From Schistosoma haematobium (Eukaryota; Platyhelminthes; Trematoda; Strigeidida; Schistosomatidae): a stretch of 64,000 nt of DNA. Location: positions 1-64,000 of the forward strand of contig NW_026137038.1 in the NCBI RefSeq assembly GCF_000699445.3, written 5' to 3'. A program made the position numbers and the translations under genes. A model generated the notes under the pieces. The model saw nothing but the letters and a program-made list of their open reading frames with translations, was not told the DNA's origin and made no database searches. Shown here in pieces: positions 10,958 to 23,739 of this stretch (positions are counted from its first letter, which is position 1; every line of letters begins with the position of its first letter).

Positions 10958-11159
10958 CCATTTCAGCATTATAATTGTCAGTTCGAGATGAAAACCCTTA
11001 CTAGAATCCCTGTCCACGATTTTTTGGCTCCAAATATCAACATCCTAACTTTTCATACTTATGTATAACTGTCTTTTAACCCTATTAAGTAGGTAAGTTG
11101 TCTCAACGTCACTTCAGCGAATCTCAACGACCACCCATAAATAATAGTCTCACCGTATT

Positions 11160-12422
11160 AAAAACATAAACGTAGAACTAAATATAAAGGTACGAATTAT
11201 TTTTCCTTAAACAACCTGTGTTGTTACAGGGAAAACCTAAGACTGATTACTAAGCATTTACGTTTTTCTACTACTTATGAATTTGTATCTCAAGATATTG
11301 AAGTTACAGCTACGATAACCTATGTTAACCATTCAACTGACTAGTGCTCGCGCCAATCGAAAAAACTCTGACACAAAGCTTTCGAAGACATTTACTATAT
11401 ATTTCAAAAAACTAAAATTCATAAGTGTGTATGGCTTACTAGAAACGAACAACCTTGAGATGACAAACTTCCCTCTAGTAAACTAATGGACTCGAAATCG
11501 ATGTCCAAACAAGCCTGTTGTCATAAATCAGAGAAAATGAATGATAAGTAGGCGTTGATTATTTATTTTGATCGAACTAAAATTAAAGGTTTCTACAGTC
11601 TGTAGATGTATTGTCAAGAGACGTTCGGAAAAGCACTCCTACGTTCACATTCGACAGAGACAGTTCATTCTGCTAGAGTATTAACTGGGGTCAAAAAAGA
11701 AGAATTATGGCGATTTCACTTATTTAAGAAACTGCCTGAAGTTTATTTTTGATTGTAAACAGTGATAGCTAACAATTACCATAGGCTAAATTCACATAAT
11801 ATTTTGGGATTAAAACTTGCAATAGAATGCATAATAAAGCAAGTAAACCAGATTAATCTACGGTCCATTTTGTGGTTCTGAATTAACTGCTTTATGATGG
11901 TTTCAAAAGTACAGTATAGGCACTACTTACCTTCGGTTCATGGCATTATTTCTAGATAAAGTTTGCATCAGTTTAAAATCATATTTGTTTCTAGTTCCAG
12001 TTTCGTTCAGCCCTCTAAACCCTACCCTACAAGTCCAGTCCAATTAACTGGGTCTTTTGAGGAAAAATAACATGCTTCTAACAGGATATAACATCCTGAA
12101 ATCACCTAAATGAATCATACTCCGTAAACAGTGACTCAGATATACTAGACAGTTATCTTTGTAAATGGTGACCACATTCTCGAAAGTACGGACACTTTGC
12201 AACGGTTTTCATGTTGGTGGCACAGTGAGTGAACCTAGAAAAGCATACTTACTAGCATTCTTTTTGCAGTAAAGGAGTAATATTGTAAACCTCAGTGCAT
12301 AAGAATTATAGGACCAGTGAAATGTCACTGAGCCCTAGCTAATTATCCGGTAGTTGGATCACTGAATATCGAACAGATCATCGCACCGGGCCAAGGTCAT
12401 GTACAACCAACGCGCATTAGTT
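11160..12422. other. Intergenic flank left of the LTR array
   Basis: AT-rich sequence with no recognisable gene. The last bases before the first LTR (…CGCATTAGTT) are not Penelope-like, unlike the flank on the other side of the array. Confidence 0.5.
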
Positions 12423-12829
12423 TGTAGCGTGGTGTCAAGTTGAGGTTAACTATGAACACCGCTACCAAGAAACACGTGCCAAATAAATCAGAAGGCGAAG
12501 GTTGAACGTAACCAAAGAAACCCATAAAATCTCCGAGAAGCCAAATATCAGAAGGCAATTAATGGACCAAGTCGAGATTTATTTGCTGGCGATCTCGTGG
12601 CATCGAAAGGATACCGAGATCGTGCCAGGATACAACCTTGGTTACAGAAGGTAACCGAATTCGCGCGAAGTTACAATCGAAGTGTAAGTATAAGAATGGA
12701 AGCACAAAATAGCTGTCATTAGCACAGTCAAACAAAAGCACATTAAAACAAACACTGGTACAGTTGGTTATAATAATAATTGTTTTTATTAAACCAGTCG
12801 TGTTCTCGTGATAAATGTGAGTCACTACA
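12423..12829 (-). repeat. LTR 1 of array (terminal, left border)
   Basis: 407 bp. Carries the edge variants CAAGTTGAGG, TTTATTTGC and TTAAACC. Left flank is unrelated intergenic DNA. Confidence 0.9.
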
Positions 12830-12841
12830 GGAGCCCCCCGC
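12830..12841 (-). promoter_or_regulatory. Polypurine tract of unit 1 (same site in every unit)
   Basis: Minus strand GCGGGGGGCTCC directly precedes the LTR start TGTAGTG, as expected for the primer of plus-strand DNA synthesis. The G-run is five or six long depending on the unit (six in units 1, 4 and 11). Confidence 0.75.
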
Positions 12842-13387
12842 TAGAAAGGGTTTACACTTTCGATAAATAGCGGTTTAAATCGTGGGACTGATCGGCTGAC
12901 GAGCGATTGTAGGACGGAAGAATTGGCGAACAGGAAAGCGATCGTTGATCGTCGAGTTGCCAACGAAGGTCGTTTTCGGAGAACGGTACCAGGAGCGATG
13001 TGCTGTATGTATTGCTTGAGTTGGCATGCTACACGAGAGTGGTTTGTATCCAGAATCTGAAGAGGGCGTTCGTACGGGTCCGGACCATAAACGCTGCAGA
13101 CGAAGGACGAAACCACGTTGAGCCAAAAGACCAGAAGCGACCGTAACGACCAAGTTCGAGACCAAGCGTATGCCAAGCATTCGAAACCAAAATATCGACT
13201 GAGTGCGTTGACAAGAGCATGGGTGGCCAGTCCAGCTTTCGCCAAAGTTGACTGAAGTCGACGGAACCAAACGGAGGTGGTCGAAGGCGTGGGCTCAGGA
13301 AACAAAAAGAAAATCAAAAAAGAGAAGAGTGTAGCATGCATGTAGCATAGGAATAACACTACACCGTATCGGTTGTTGACTGTGCGA

Positions 13388-14152
13388 CTAGTCGCGGAAG
13401 CGTACGGGCAACCGTACTCGGCGACCGGAACGTGAGACGGCAGTCTCGTTCGTATCGCGTGAGCCTGTAATCTCATCCGAGGTCAGAGGCGGCGTGGTCT
13501 GCTGATCTGGACGTGAGACTATCGTCTCGTCCGTAGACAGTGCAGATGACGCGTGCTGTTGACCGGGACGTGAGAATGAGGTCTCAGATGTATCTAGCGT
13601 GGGACCTGAAGATGGTTTGAGGATCCCGCTAGTAGGTTTGCTAGGTCTAGCATTGAATCTCAGGTTATCAGATAGGGCACTGTCATCGACGTGTGCTGGT
13701 TTGAGACGATCAACGCTGACGATCTCGACGCGTCCATATCGATCAACCTTGGTCTTTTCGTGACGAGCGATCACGTGAAAAGGGCCTTCGTAAGGTTGTT
13801 GCCAAGGTTTGCGTACCGAATCTACTCGTACAAAAACATGCGAACAGGTAGATAACTCTCGAGAGAGAGCGACCTGTCGATGTTGTATTCGAGTTGACAC
13901 CGGAGACAGCGTTCGCATAAATGCAGACAGTCGATGGACGTAGTCTGATTTACCGAAATTAGGTCTGCTCCGTGGTGTGAATTCTCCGGGCAGACGCAAT
14001 GTCGTGCCGTATACCAGTTCAGCGGCGGAACATTGTATATCTGCCTTCAAGCTCGTTCGAATACCTAAGGGGACGAGCGATAAGGTTTCGTACCAGTTGT
14101 CGTTCTCGTGTGCTCGTAGAGCACTTTTAAGTTGGCAATGAAACCGTTCAAC
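13388..14152 (-). pseudogene. Integrase C-terminal fragment, unit 1
   Basis: Gypsy integrase end piece: VERFHCQLKSALRAHE (holding the last catalytic Glu of the DDE triad), then LVYGTTLRLPGEF, the GPY/F-type module KPWQQPYEGPFHVIARHE and a Ser/Thr/Pro-rich tail ending GRRVRLPVRFRD. The frame is open for 254 codons. A stop TAA (14,153-14,155) sits between the NG and VERFH of the core in every unit, and another lies at 14,237-14,239, beyond which the core is recognisable only as LTRLLGTE. The first two catalytic Asp and the HHCC finger are absent, so it cannot integrate DNA. Unit 1 has the 3-bp loss that turns KTFKVD into KTKVD. Confidence 0.9.
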
Positions 14153-14483
14153 TTAACCATTTGATGCTGGGAGGTAGACGTTAATGCGTATGCGAATGCA
14201 TTCCGTACCAAGCAGCCGGGTCAGCGAGGAGAATAGTTAATAGGGGAAAATTTCTCGAATAAAGCGTGGAATTCATCGTCACGCGAATAAAAAGTAACAA
14301 GAGTTCGGTACACATGAATGGGAGTCTATTATATTAATACTATTCTTATCGTTATCCGTCATGTCGAGTATATTATATATTAAATATGAAAATATACGAC
14401 AGACGTGGATAGATAAATCATAGACTCACCGAATTGGCTTCTTTGGAAGATTTGACCAGAAGCTGAGGCGTGTTCCAAAATAT

Positions 14484-14492
14484 GGGTCACCA
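14484..14492 (-). promoter_or_regulatory. Primer-binding-site-like sequence of unit 1 (same site in every unit)
   Basis: TGGTGACCC on the minus strand, two bases after the LTR end (CTACA-AT-TGGTGACCC). TGG pairs with the CCA end of a tRNA; only about nine bases look complementary, and the tRNA was not identified. Confidence 0.65.
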
Positions 14493-14494
14493 AT

Positions 14495-14900
14495 TGTAGC
14501 GTGGTGTCGAGTCGAGGTTAACTATGAACACCGCTACCAAGAAACACGTGCCAAATAAATCAGAAGGCGAGGTTGAACGTAACCAAAGAAACCCATAAAA
14601 TCTCCGAGAAGTCAAATATCAGAAGGCAATTAATGGACCAAGTCGAGGTTTATTAGCTGGCGATCTCGTGGCATCGAAAGGATACCGAGATCGTGCCAGG
14701 ATACAACCTTGGTTACAGAAGGTAACCGAATTCGCGCGAAGTTACAATCAAAGTGTAAGTATAAGAATGGAAGCACAAAATAGCTGTCATTAGCACAGTC
14801 AAACAAAAGCACATTAAAACAAACACTGGTACAGTTGGTTATAATAATAATTGTTTTTATTAAACCAGTCGTGTTCTCGTGATAAATGTGAGTCACTACA
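14495..14900 (-). repeat. LTR 2 of array
   Basis: 406 bp. Mixed type: GAGTCGAGG and TTTATTAGC as in the array core, but AAGTGTAAG and TTAAACC as in the edge LTRs. Confidence 0.92.
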
Positions 14901-15456
14901 GGAGCCCCCGCTAGAAAGGGTTTACACTTTCGATAAATAGCGGTTTAAATCGTGGGACTGATCGGCTGACGAGCAATTGTAGGACGGAAGAATTGGCGAA
15001 CAGGAAAGCGATCGTTGATCGTCGAGTTGCCAACGAAGGTCGTTTTCGGAGAACGGTACCAGGAGCGATGTGCTGTATGTATTGCTTGAGTTGGCATGCT
15101 ACACGAGAGTGGTTTGTATCCAGAATCTGAAGAGGGCGTTCGTACGGGTCCGGACCATAAACGCTGCAGACGAAGGACGAAACCACGTTGAGCCAAAAGA
15201 CCAGAAGCGACCGTAACGACCAAGTTCGAGACCAAGCGTATGCCAAACATTCGAAACCAAAATATCGACTGAGTACGTTGACAAGAGCATGGGTGGCCAG
15301 TCCAGTTTTCGCCAAAGTTGACTGAAGTCGACGGAACCAAACGGAGGTGGTCGAAGGCGTGGGCTCAGGAAACAAAAAGAAAATCAAAAAGAGAAGAGTG
15401 TAGCATGCATGTAGCATAGGAATAACACTACACCGTATCGGTTGTTGACTGTGCGA

Positions 15457-16221
15457 CTAGTCGCGGAAGCGTACGGGCAACCGCACTCGGCGACCGGAAC
15501 GTGAGACGGCAGTCTCGTTCGTATCGCGTGAGCCTGTAATCTCATCCGAGGTCAGAGGCGGCGTGGTCTGCTGATCTGGACGTGAGACTATCGTCTCGTC
15601 CGTAGACGGTGCAGATGACGCGTGCTGTTGACCGGGACGTGAGAATGAGGTCTCAGATGTATCTAGCGTGGGACCTGAAGATGGTTTGAGGATCCCGCTA
15701 GTAGGTTTGCTAGGTCTAGCATTGAATCTCAGGTTATCAGATAGGGCACTGTCATCGACGTGTGCTGGTTTGAGACGATCAACGCTGACGATCTCGACGC
15801 GTCCATATCGATCAACCTTGGTCTTTTCGTGACGAGCGATCACGTGAAAAGGGCCTTCGTAAGGTTGTTGCCAAGGTTTGCGTACCGAATCTACTCGTAC
15901 AAAAACATGTGAACAGGTAGATAACTCTCGAGAGAGAGCGACCTGTCGATGTTGTATTCGAGTTGACACCGGAGACAGCGTTCGCATAAATGCAGACAGT
16001 CGATGGACGTAGTCTGATTTACCGAAATTAGGTCTGCTCCGTGGTGTGAATTCTCCGGGCAGACGCAATGTCGTGCCGTATACCAGTTCAGCGGCGGAAC
16101 ATTGTATATCTGCCTTCAAGCTCGTTCGAATACCTAAGGGGACGAGCGATAAGGTTTCGTACCAGTTGTCGTTCTCGTGTGCTCGTAGAGCACTTTTAAG
16201 TTGGCAATGAAACCGTTCAAC
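15457..16221 (-). pseudogene. Integrase C-terminal fragment, unit 2
   Basis: Same 254-codon fragment as unit 1, lacking the Phe codon (KTKVD) and reading ALSDN. The A-run downstream (near 15,390) is A5 instead of A6. Confidence 0.88.
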
Positions 16222-16563
16222 TTAACCATTTGATGCTGGGAGGTAGACGTTAATGCGTATGCGAATGCATTCCGTACCAAGCAGCCGGGTCAGCGAGGAG
16301 AATAGTTAATAGGGGAAAATTTCTCGAATAAAGCGTGGAATTCATCGTCACGCGAATAAAAAGTAACAAGAGTTCGGTACACATGAATGGGAGTCTATTA
16401 TATTAATACTATTCTTATCGTTATCCGTCATGTCGAGTATATTATATATTAAATATGAAAATATACGACAGACGTGGATAGATAAATCATAGACTCACCG
16501 AATTGGCTTCTTTGGAAGATTTGACCAGAAGCTGAGGCGTGTTCCAAAATATGGGTCACCAAT

Positions 16564-16970
16564 TGTAGCGTGGTGTCGAGTCGAGGTTAACTATGAACAC
16601 CGCTACCAAGAAACACGTGCCAAATAAATCAGAAGGCGAGGGTTGAACGTAACCAAAGAAACCGATGAAATCCCCGAGAAGCCAAATACCAGAAGGCAAT
16701 TAATGGACCAAGTCGAGGTTTATTAGCTGGCGATCTCGTGGCATCGAAAGGATACCGAGATCGTGCCAGGATACAACCTTGGTTACAGAAGGTAACCGAA
16801 TTCGCGCGAAGTTACAATCAAAGGGTAAGTATAAGAATGGAAGCACAACATAGCTGTCATTAGCACAGTCAAACAAAAGCACATTAAAACAAACACTGGT
16901 ACAGTTAGTTATAATAATAATTGTTTTTATTACACCAGTCGTGTTCTCGTGATAAATGTGAGTCACTACA
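16564..16970 (-). repeat. LTR 3 of array
   Basis: 407 bp, core type (AAGGGTAAG, TTACACC), with private changes CCGATGAAATCCCC and AAATACC. Confidence 0.92.
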
Positions 16971-17527
16971 GGAGCCCCCGCTAGAAAGGGTTTACACTTT
17001 CGATAAATAGCGGTTTAAATCGTGGGACTGATCGGCTGACGAGCGATTGTAGGACGGAAGAATTGGCGAACAGGAAAGCGATCGTTGATCGTCGAGTTGC
17101 CAACGAAGGTCGTTTTCGGAGAACGGTACCAGGAGCGATGTGCTGTATGTATTGCTTGAGTTGGCATGCTACACGAGAGTGGTTTGTATCCAGAATCTGA
17201 AGAGGGCGTTCGTACGGGTCCGGACCATAAACGCTGCAGACGAAGGACGAAACCACGTTGAGCCAAAAGACCAGAAGCGACCGTAACGACCAAGTTCGAG
17301 ACCAAGCGTATGCCAAGCATTCGAAACCAAAATATCGACTGAGTGCGTTGACAAGAGCATGGGTGGCCAGTCCAGCTTTCGCCAAAGTTGACTGAAGTCG
17401 ACGGAACCAAACGGAGGTGGTCGAAGGCGTGGGCTCAGGAAACAAAAAGAAAATCAAAAAAGAGAAGAGTGTAGCATGCATGTAGCATAGGAATAACACT
17501 ACACCGTATCGGGTGTTGACTGTGCGA

Positions 17528-18292
17528 CTAGTCGCGGAAGCGTACGGGCAACCGCACTCGGCGACCGGAACGTGAGACGGCAGTCTCGTTCGTATCGCGT
17601 GAGCCTGTAATCTCATCCGAGGTCAGAGGCGGCGTGGTCTGCTGATCTGGACGTGAGACTATCGTCTCGTCCGTAGACGGTGCAGATGACGCGTGCTGTT
17701 GACCGGGACGTGAGAATGAGGTCTCAGATGTATCTAGCGTGGGACCTGAAGATGGTTTGAGGATCCCGCTAGTAGGTTTGCTAGGTCTAGCATTGAATCT
17801 CAGGTTACCAGATAGGGCACTGTCATCGACGTGTGCTGGTTTGAGACGATCAACGCTGACGATCTCGACGCGTCCATATCGATCAACCTTGGTCTTTTCG
17901 TGACGAGCGATCACGTGAAAAGGGCCTTCGTAAGGTTGTTGCCAAGGTTTGCGTACCGAATCTACTCGTACAAAAACATGCGAACAGGTAGATAACTCTC
18001 GAGAGAGAGCGACCTGTCGATGTTGTATTCGAGTTGACACCGGAGACAGCGTTCGCATAAATGCAGACAGTCGATGGACGTAGTCTGATTTACCGAAATT
18101 AGGTCTGCTCCGTGGTGTGAATTCTCCGGGCAGACGCAATGTCGTGCCGTATACCAGTTCAGCGGCGGAACATTGTATATCTGCCTTCAAGCTCGTTCGA
18201 ATACCTAAGGGGACGAGCGATAAGGTTTCGTACCAGTTGTCGTTCTCGTGTGCTCGTAGAGCACTTTTAAGTTGGCAATGAAACCGTTCAAC
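17528..18292 (-). pseudogene. Integrase C-terminal fragment, unit 3
   Basis: As unit 1, core type: KTKVD and ALSGN (Asp to Gly). Same internal stop before VERFH. Confidence 0.88.
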
Positions 18293-18633
18293 TTAACCAT
18301 TTGATGCTGGGAGGTAGACGTTAATGCGTATGCGAATGCATTCCGTACCAAGCAGCCGGGTCAGCGAGGAGAATAGTTAATAGGGAAAATTTCTCGAATA
18401 AAGCGTGGAATTCATCGTCACGCGAATAAAAAGTAACAAGAGTTCGGTACACATGAATGGGAGTCTATTATATTAATACTATTCTTATCGTTATCCGTCA
18501 TGTCGAGTATATTATATATTAAATATGAAAATATACGACAGACGTGGATAGATAAATCATAGACTCACCGAATTGGCTTCTTTGGAAGATTTGACCAGAA
18601 GCTGAGGCGTGTTCCAAAATATGGGTCACCAAT

Positions 18634-19040
18634 TGTAGCGTGGTGTCGAGTCGAGGTTAACTATGAACACCGCTACCAAGAAACACGTGCCAAATAAATC
18701 AGAAGGCGAGGGTTGAACGTAACCAAAGAAACCCATAAAATCTCCGAGAAGTCAAATATCAGAAGGCAATTAATGGACCAAGTCGAGGTTTATTAGCTGG
18801 CGATCTCGTGGCATCGAAAGGATACCGAGATCGTGCCAGGATACAACCTTGGTTACAGAAGGTAACCGAATTCGCGCGAAGTTACAATCAAAGGGTAAGT
18901 ATAAGAATGGAAGCACAACATAGCTGTCATTAGCACAGTCAAACAAAAGCACATTAAAACAAACACTGGTACAGTTAGTTATAATAATAATTGTTTTTAT
19001 TACACCAGTCGTGTTCTCGTGATAAATGTGAGTCACTACA
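18634..19040 (-). repeat. LTR 4 of array
   Basis: 407 bp, core type. Confidence 0.92.
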
Positions 19041-19598
19041 GGAGCCCCCCGCTAGAAAGGGTTTACACTTTCGATAAATAGCGGTTTAAATCGTGGGACT
19101 GATCGGCTGACGAGCGATTGTAGGACGGAAGAATTGGCGAACAGGAAAGCGATCGTTGATCGTCGAGTTGCCAACGAAGGTCGTTTTCGGAGAACGGTAC
19201 CAGGAGCGATGTGCTGTATGTATTGCTTGAGTTGGCATGCTACACGAGAGTGGTTTGTATCCAGAATCTGAAGAGGGCGTTCGTACGGGTCCGGACCATA
19301 AACGCTGCAGACGAAGGACGAAACCACGTTGAGCCAAAAGACCAGAAGCGACCGTAACGACCAAGTTCGAGACCAAGCGTATGCCAAGCATTCGAAACCA
19401 AAATATCGACTGAGTGCGTTGACAAGAGCATGGGTGGCCAGTCCAGCTTTCGCCAAAGTTGACTGAAGTCGACGGAACCAAACGGAGGTGGTCGAAGGCG
19501 TGGGCTCAGGAAACAAAAAGAAAATCAAAAAAGAGAAGAGTGTAGCATGCATGTAGCATAGGAATAACACTACACCGTATCGGGTGTTGACTGTGCGA

Positions 19599-20363
19599 CT
19601 AGTCGCGGAAGCGTACGGGCAACCGCACTCGGCGACCGGAACGTGAGACGGCAGTCTCGTTCGTATCGCGTGAGCCTGTAATCTCATCCGAGGTCAGAGG
19701 CGGCGTGGTCTGCTGATCTGGACGTGAGACTATCGTCTCGTCCGTAGACGGTGCAGATGACGCGTGCTGTTGACCGGGACGTGAGAATGAGGTCTCAGAT
19801 GTATCTAGCGTGGGACCTGAAGATGGTTTGAGGATCCCGCTAGTAGGTTTGCTAGGTCTAGCATTGAATCTCAGGTTACCAGATAGGGCACTGTCATCGA
19901 CGTGTGCTGGTTTGAGACGATCAACGCTGACGATCTCGACGCGTCCATATCGATCAACCTTGGTCTTTTCGTGACGAGCGATCACGTGAAAAGGGCCTTC
20001 GTAAGGTTGTTGCCAAGGTTTGCGTACCGAATCTACTCGTACAAAAACATGCGAACAGGTAGATAACTCTCGAGAGAGAGCGACCTGTCGATGTTGTATT
20101 CGAGTTGACACCGGAGACAGCGTTCGCATAAATGCAGACAGTCGATGGACGTAGTCTGATTTACCGAAATTAGGTCTGCTCCGTGGTGTGAATTCTCCGG
20201 GCAGACGCAATGTCGTGCCGTATACCAGTTCAGCGGCGGAACATTGTATATCTGCCTTCAAGCTCGTTCGAATACCTAAGGGGACGAGCGATAAGGTTTC
20301 GTACCAGTTGTCGTTCTCGTGTGCTCGTAGAGCACTTTTAAGTTGGCAATGAAACCGTTCAAC
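19599..20363 (-). pseudogene. Integrase C-terminal fragment, unit 4
   Basis: Core type (KTKVD, ALSGN); practically identical to units 3 and 5-8. Confidence 0.88.
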
Positions 20364-20705
20364 TTAACCATTTGATGCTGGGAGGTAGACGTTAATGCGT
20401 ATGCGAATGCATTCCGTACCAAGCAGCCGGGTCAGCGAGGAGAATAGTTAATAGGGGAAAATTTCTCGAATAAAGCGTGGAATTCATCGTCACGCGAATA
20501 AAAAGTAACAAGAGTTCGGTACACATGAATGGGAGTCTATTATATTAATACTATTCTTATCGTTATCCGTCATGTCGAGTATATTATATATTAAATATGA
20601 AAATATACGACAGACGTGGATAGATAAATCATAGACTCACCGAATTGGCTTCTTTGGAAGATTTGACCAGAAGCTGAGGCGTGTTCCAAAATATGGGTCA
20701 CCAAT

Positions 20706-21112
20706 TGTAGCGTGGTGTCGAGTCGAGGTTAACTATGAACACCGCTACCAAGAAACACGTGCCAAATAAATCAGAAGGCGAGGGTTGAACGTAACCAAAG
20801 AAACCCATAAAATCTCCGAGAAGTCAAATATCAGAAGGCAATTAATGGACCAAGTCGAGGTTTATTAGCTGGCGATCTCGTGGCATCGAAAGGATACCGA
20901 GATCGTGCCAGGATACAACCTTGGTTACAGAAGGTAACCGAATTCGCGCGAAGTTACAATCAAAGGGTAAGTATAAGAATGGAAGCACAACATAGCTGTC
21001 ATTAGCACAGTCAAACAAAAGCACATTAAAACAAACACTGGTACAGTTAGTTATAATAATAATTGTTTTTATTACACCAGTCGTGTTCTCGTGATAAATG
21101 TGAGTCACTACA
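20706..21112 (-). repeat. LTR 5 of array
   Basis: 407 bp, core type. Confidence 0.92.
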
Positions 21113-21669
21113 GGAGCCCCCGCTAGAAAGGGTTTACACTTTCGATAAATAGCGGTTTAAATCGTGGGACTGATCGGCTGACGAGCGATTGTAGGACGGA
21201 AGAATTGGCGAACAGGAAAGCGATCGTTGATCGTCGAGTTGCCAACGAAGGTCGTTTTCGGAGAACGGTACCAGGAGCGATGTGCTGTATGTATTGCTTG
21301 AGTTGGCATGCTACACGAGAGTGGTTTGTATCCAGAATCTGAAGAGGGCGTTCGTACGGGTCCGGACCATAAACGCTGCAGACGAAGGACGAAACCACGT
21401 TGAGCCAAAAGACCAGAAGCGACCGTAACGACCAAGTTCGAGACCAAGCGTATGCCAAGCATTCGAAACCAAAATATCGACTGAGTGCGTTGACAAGAGC
21501 ATGGGTGGCCAGTCCAGCTTTCGCCAAAGTTGACTGAAGTCGACGGAACCAAACGGAGGTGGTCGAAGGCGTGGGCTCAGGAAACAAAAAGAAAATCAAA
21601 AAAGAGAAGAGTGTAGCATGCATGTAGCATAGGAATAACACTACACCGTATCGGGTGTTGACTGTGCGA

Positions 21670-22434
21670 CTAGTCGCGGAAGCGTACGGGCAACCGCACT
21701 CGGCGACCGGAACGTGAGACGGCAGTCTCGTTCGTATCGCGTGAGCCTGTAATCTCATCCGAGGTCAGAGGCGGCGTGGTCTGCTGATCTGGACGTGAGA
21801 CTATCGTCTCGTCCGTAGACGGTGCAGATGACGCGTGCTGTTGACCGGGACGTGAGAATGAGGTCTCAGATGTATCTAGCGTGGGACCTGAAGATGGTTT
21901 GAGGATCCCGCTAGTAGGTTTGCTAGGTCTAGCATTGAATCTCAGGTTACCAGATAGGGCACTGTCATCGACGTGTGCTGGTTTGAGACGATCAACGCTG
22001 ACGATCTCGACGCGTCCATATCGATCAACCTTGGTCTTTTCGTGACGAGCGATCACGTGAAAAGGGCCTTCGTAAGGTTGTTGCCAAGGTTTGCGTACCG
22101 AATCTACTCGTACAAAAACATGCGAACAGGTAGATAACTCTCGAGAGAGAGCGACCTGTCGATGTTGTATTCGAGTTGACACCGGAGACAGCGTTCGCAT
22201 AAATGCAGACAGTCGATGGACGTAGTCTGATTTACCGAAATTAGGTCTGCTCCGTGGTGTGAATTCTCCGGGCAGACGCAATGTCGTGCCGTATACCAGT
22301 TCAGCGGCGGAACATTGTATATCTGCCTTCAAGCTCGTTCGAATACCTAAGGGGACGAGCGATAAGGTTTCGTACCAGTTGTCGTTCTCGTGTGCTCGTA
22401 GAGCACTTTTAAGTTGGCAATGAAACCGTTCAAC
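21670..22434 (-). pseudogene. Integrase C-terminal fragment, unit 5
   Basis: Core type (KTKVD, ALSGN), same internal stop before VERFH. Confidence 0.88.
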
Positions 22435-22776
22435 TTAACCATTTGATGCTGGGAGGTAGACGTTAATGCGTATGCGAATGCATTCCGTACCAAGCAGCCG
22501 GGTCAGCGAGGAGAATAGTTAATAGGGGAAAATTTCTCGAATAAAGCGTGGAATTCATCGTCACGCGAATAAAAAGTAACAAGAGTTCGGTACACATGAA
22601 TGGGAGTCTATTATATTAATACTATTCTTATCGTTATCCGTCATGTCGAGTATATTATATATTAAATATGAAAATATACGACAGACGTGGATAGATAAAT
22701 CATAGACTCACCGAATTGGCTTCTTTGGAAGATTTGACCAGAAGCTGAGGCGTGTTCCAAAATATGGGTCACCAAT

Positions 22777-23183
22777 TGTAGCGTGGTGTCGAGTCGAGGT
22801 TAACTATGAACACCGCTACCAAGAAACACGTGCCAAATAAATCAGAAGGCGAGGGTTGAACGTAACCAAAGAAACCCATAAAATCTCCGAGAAGTCAAAT
22901 ATCAGAAGGCAATTAATGGACCAAGTCGAGGTTTATTAGCTGGCGATCTCGTGGCATCGAAAGGATACCGAGATCGTGCCAGGATACAACCTTGGTTACA
23001 GAAGGTAACCGAATTCGCGCGAAGTTACAATCAAAGGGTAAGTATAAGAATGGAAGCACAACATAGCTGTCATTAGCACAGTCAAACAAAAGCACATTAA
23101 AACAAACACTGGTACAGTTAGTTATAATAATAATTGTTTTTATTACACCAGTCGTGTTCTCGTGATAAATGTGAGTCACTACA
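22777..23183 (-). repeat. LTR 6 of array
   Basis: 407 bp, core type. Confidence 0.92.
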
Positions 23184-23739
23184 GGAGCCCCCGCTAGAAA
23201 GGGTTTACACTTTCGATAAATAGCGGTTTAAATCGTGGGACTGATCGGCTGACGAGCGATTGTAGGACGGAAGAATTGGCGAACAGGAAAGCGATCGTTG
23301 ATCGTCGAGTTGCCAACGAAGGTCGTTTTCGGAGAACGGTACCAGGAGCGATGTGCTGTATGTATTGCTTGAGTTGGCATGCTACACGAGAGTGGTTTGT
23401 ATCCAGAATCTGAAGAGGGCGTTCGTACGGGTCCGGACCATAAACGCTGCAGACGAAGGACGAAACCACGTTGAGCCAAAAGACCAGAAGCGACCGTAAC
23501 GACCAAGTTCGAGACCAAGCGTATGCCAAGCATTCGAAACCAAAATATCGACTGAGTGCGTTGACAAGAGCATGGGTGGCCAGTCCAGCTTTCGCCAAAG
23601 TTGACTGAAGTCGACGGAACCAAACGGAGGTGGTCGAAGGCGTGGGCTCAGGAAACAAAAAGAAAATCAAAAAGAGAAGAGTGTAGCATGCATGTAGCAT
23701 AGGAATAACACTACACCGTATCGGGTGTTGACTGTGCGA

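Noticed and set aside
12559..12825. 88-codon frame inside each LTR
   Set aside because: It lies wholly in LTR sequence, ends at LTR borders and has no domain; taken as chance.
12841..13476. 211-codon minus-strand frame (repeated in the array units, sometimes as 168 codons) after the integrase, with a hydrophobic stretch, resembling an env position
   Set aside because: It overlaps the integrase tail in another frame, breaks with A-run length, has no envelope motif, and its conservation is explained by near-identity of the units.
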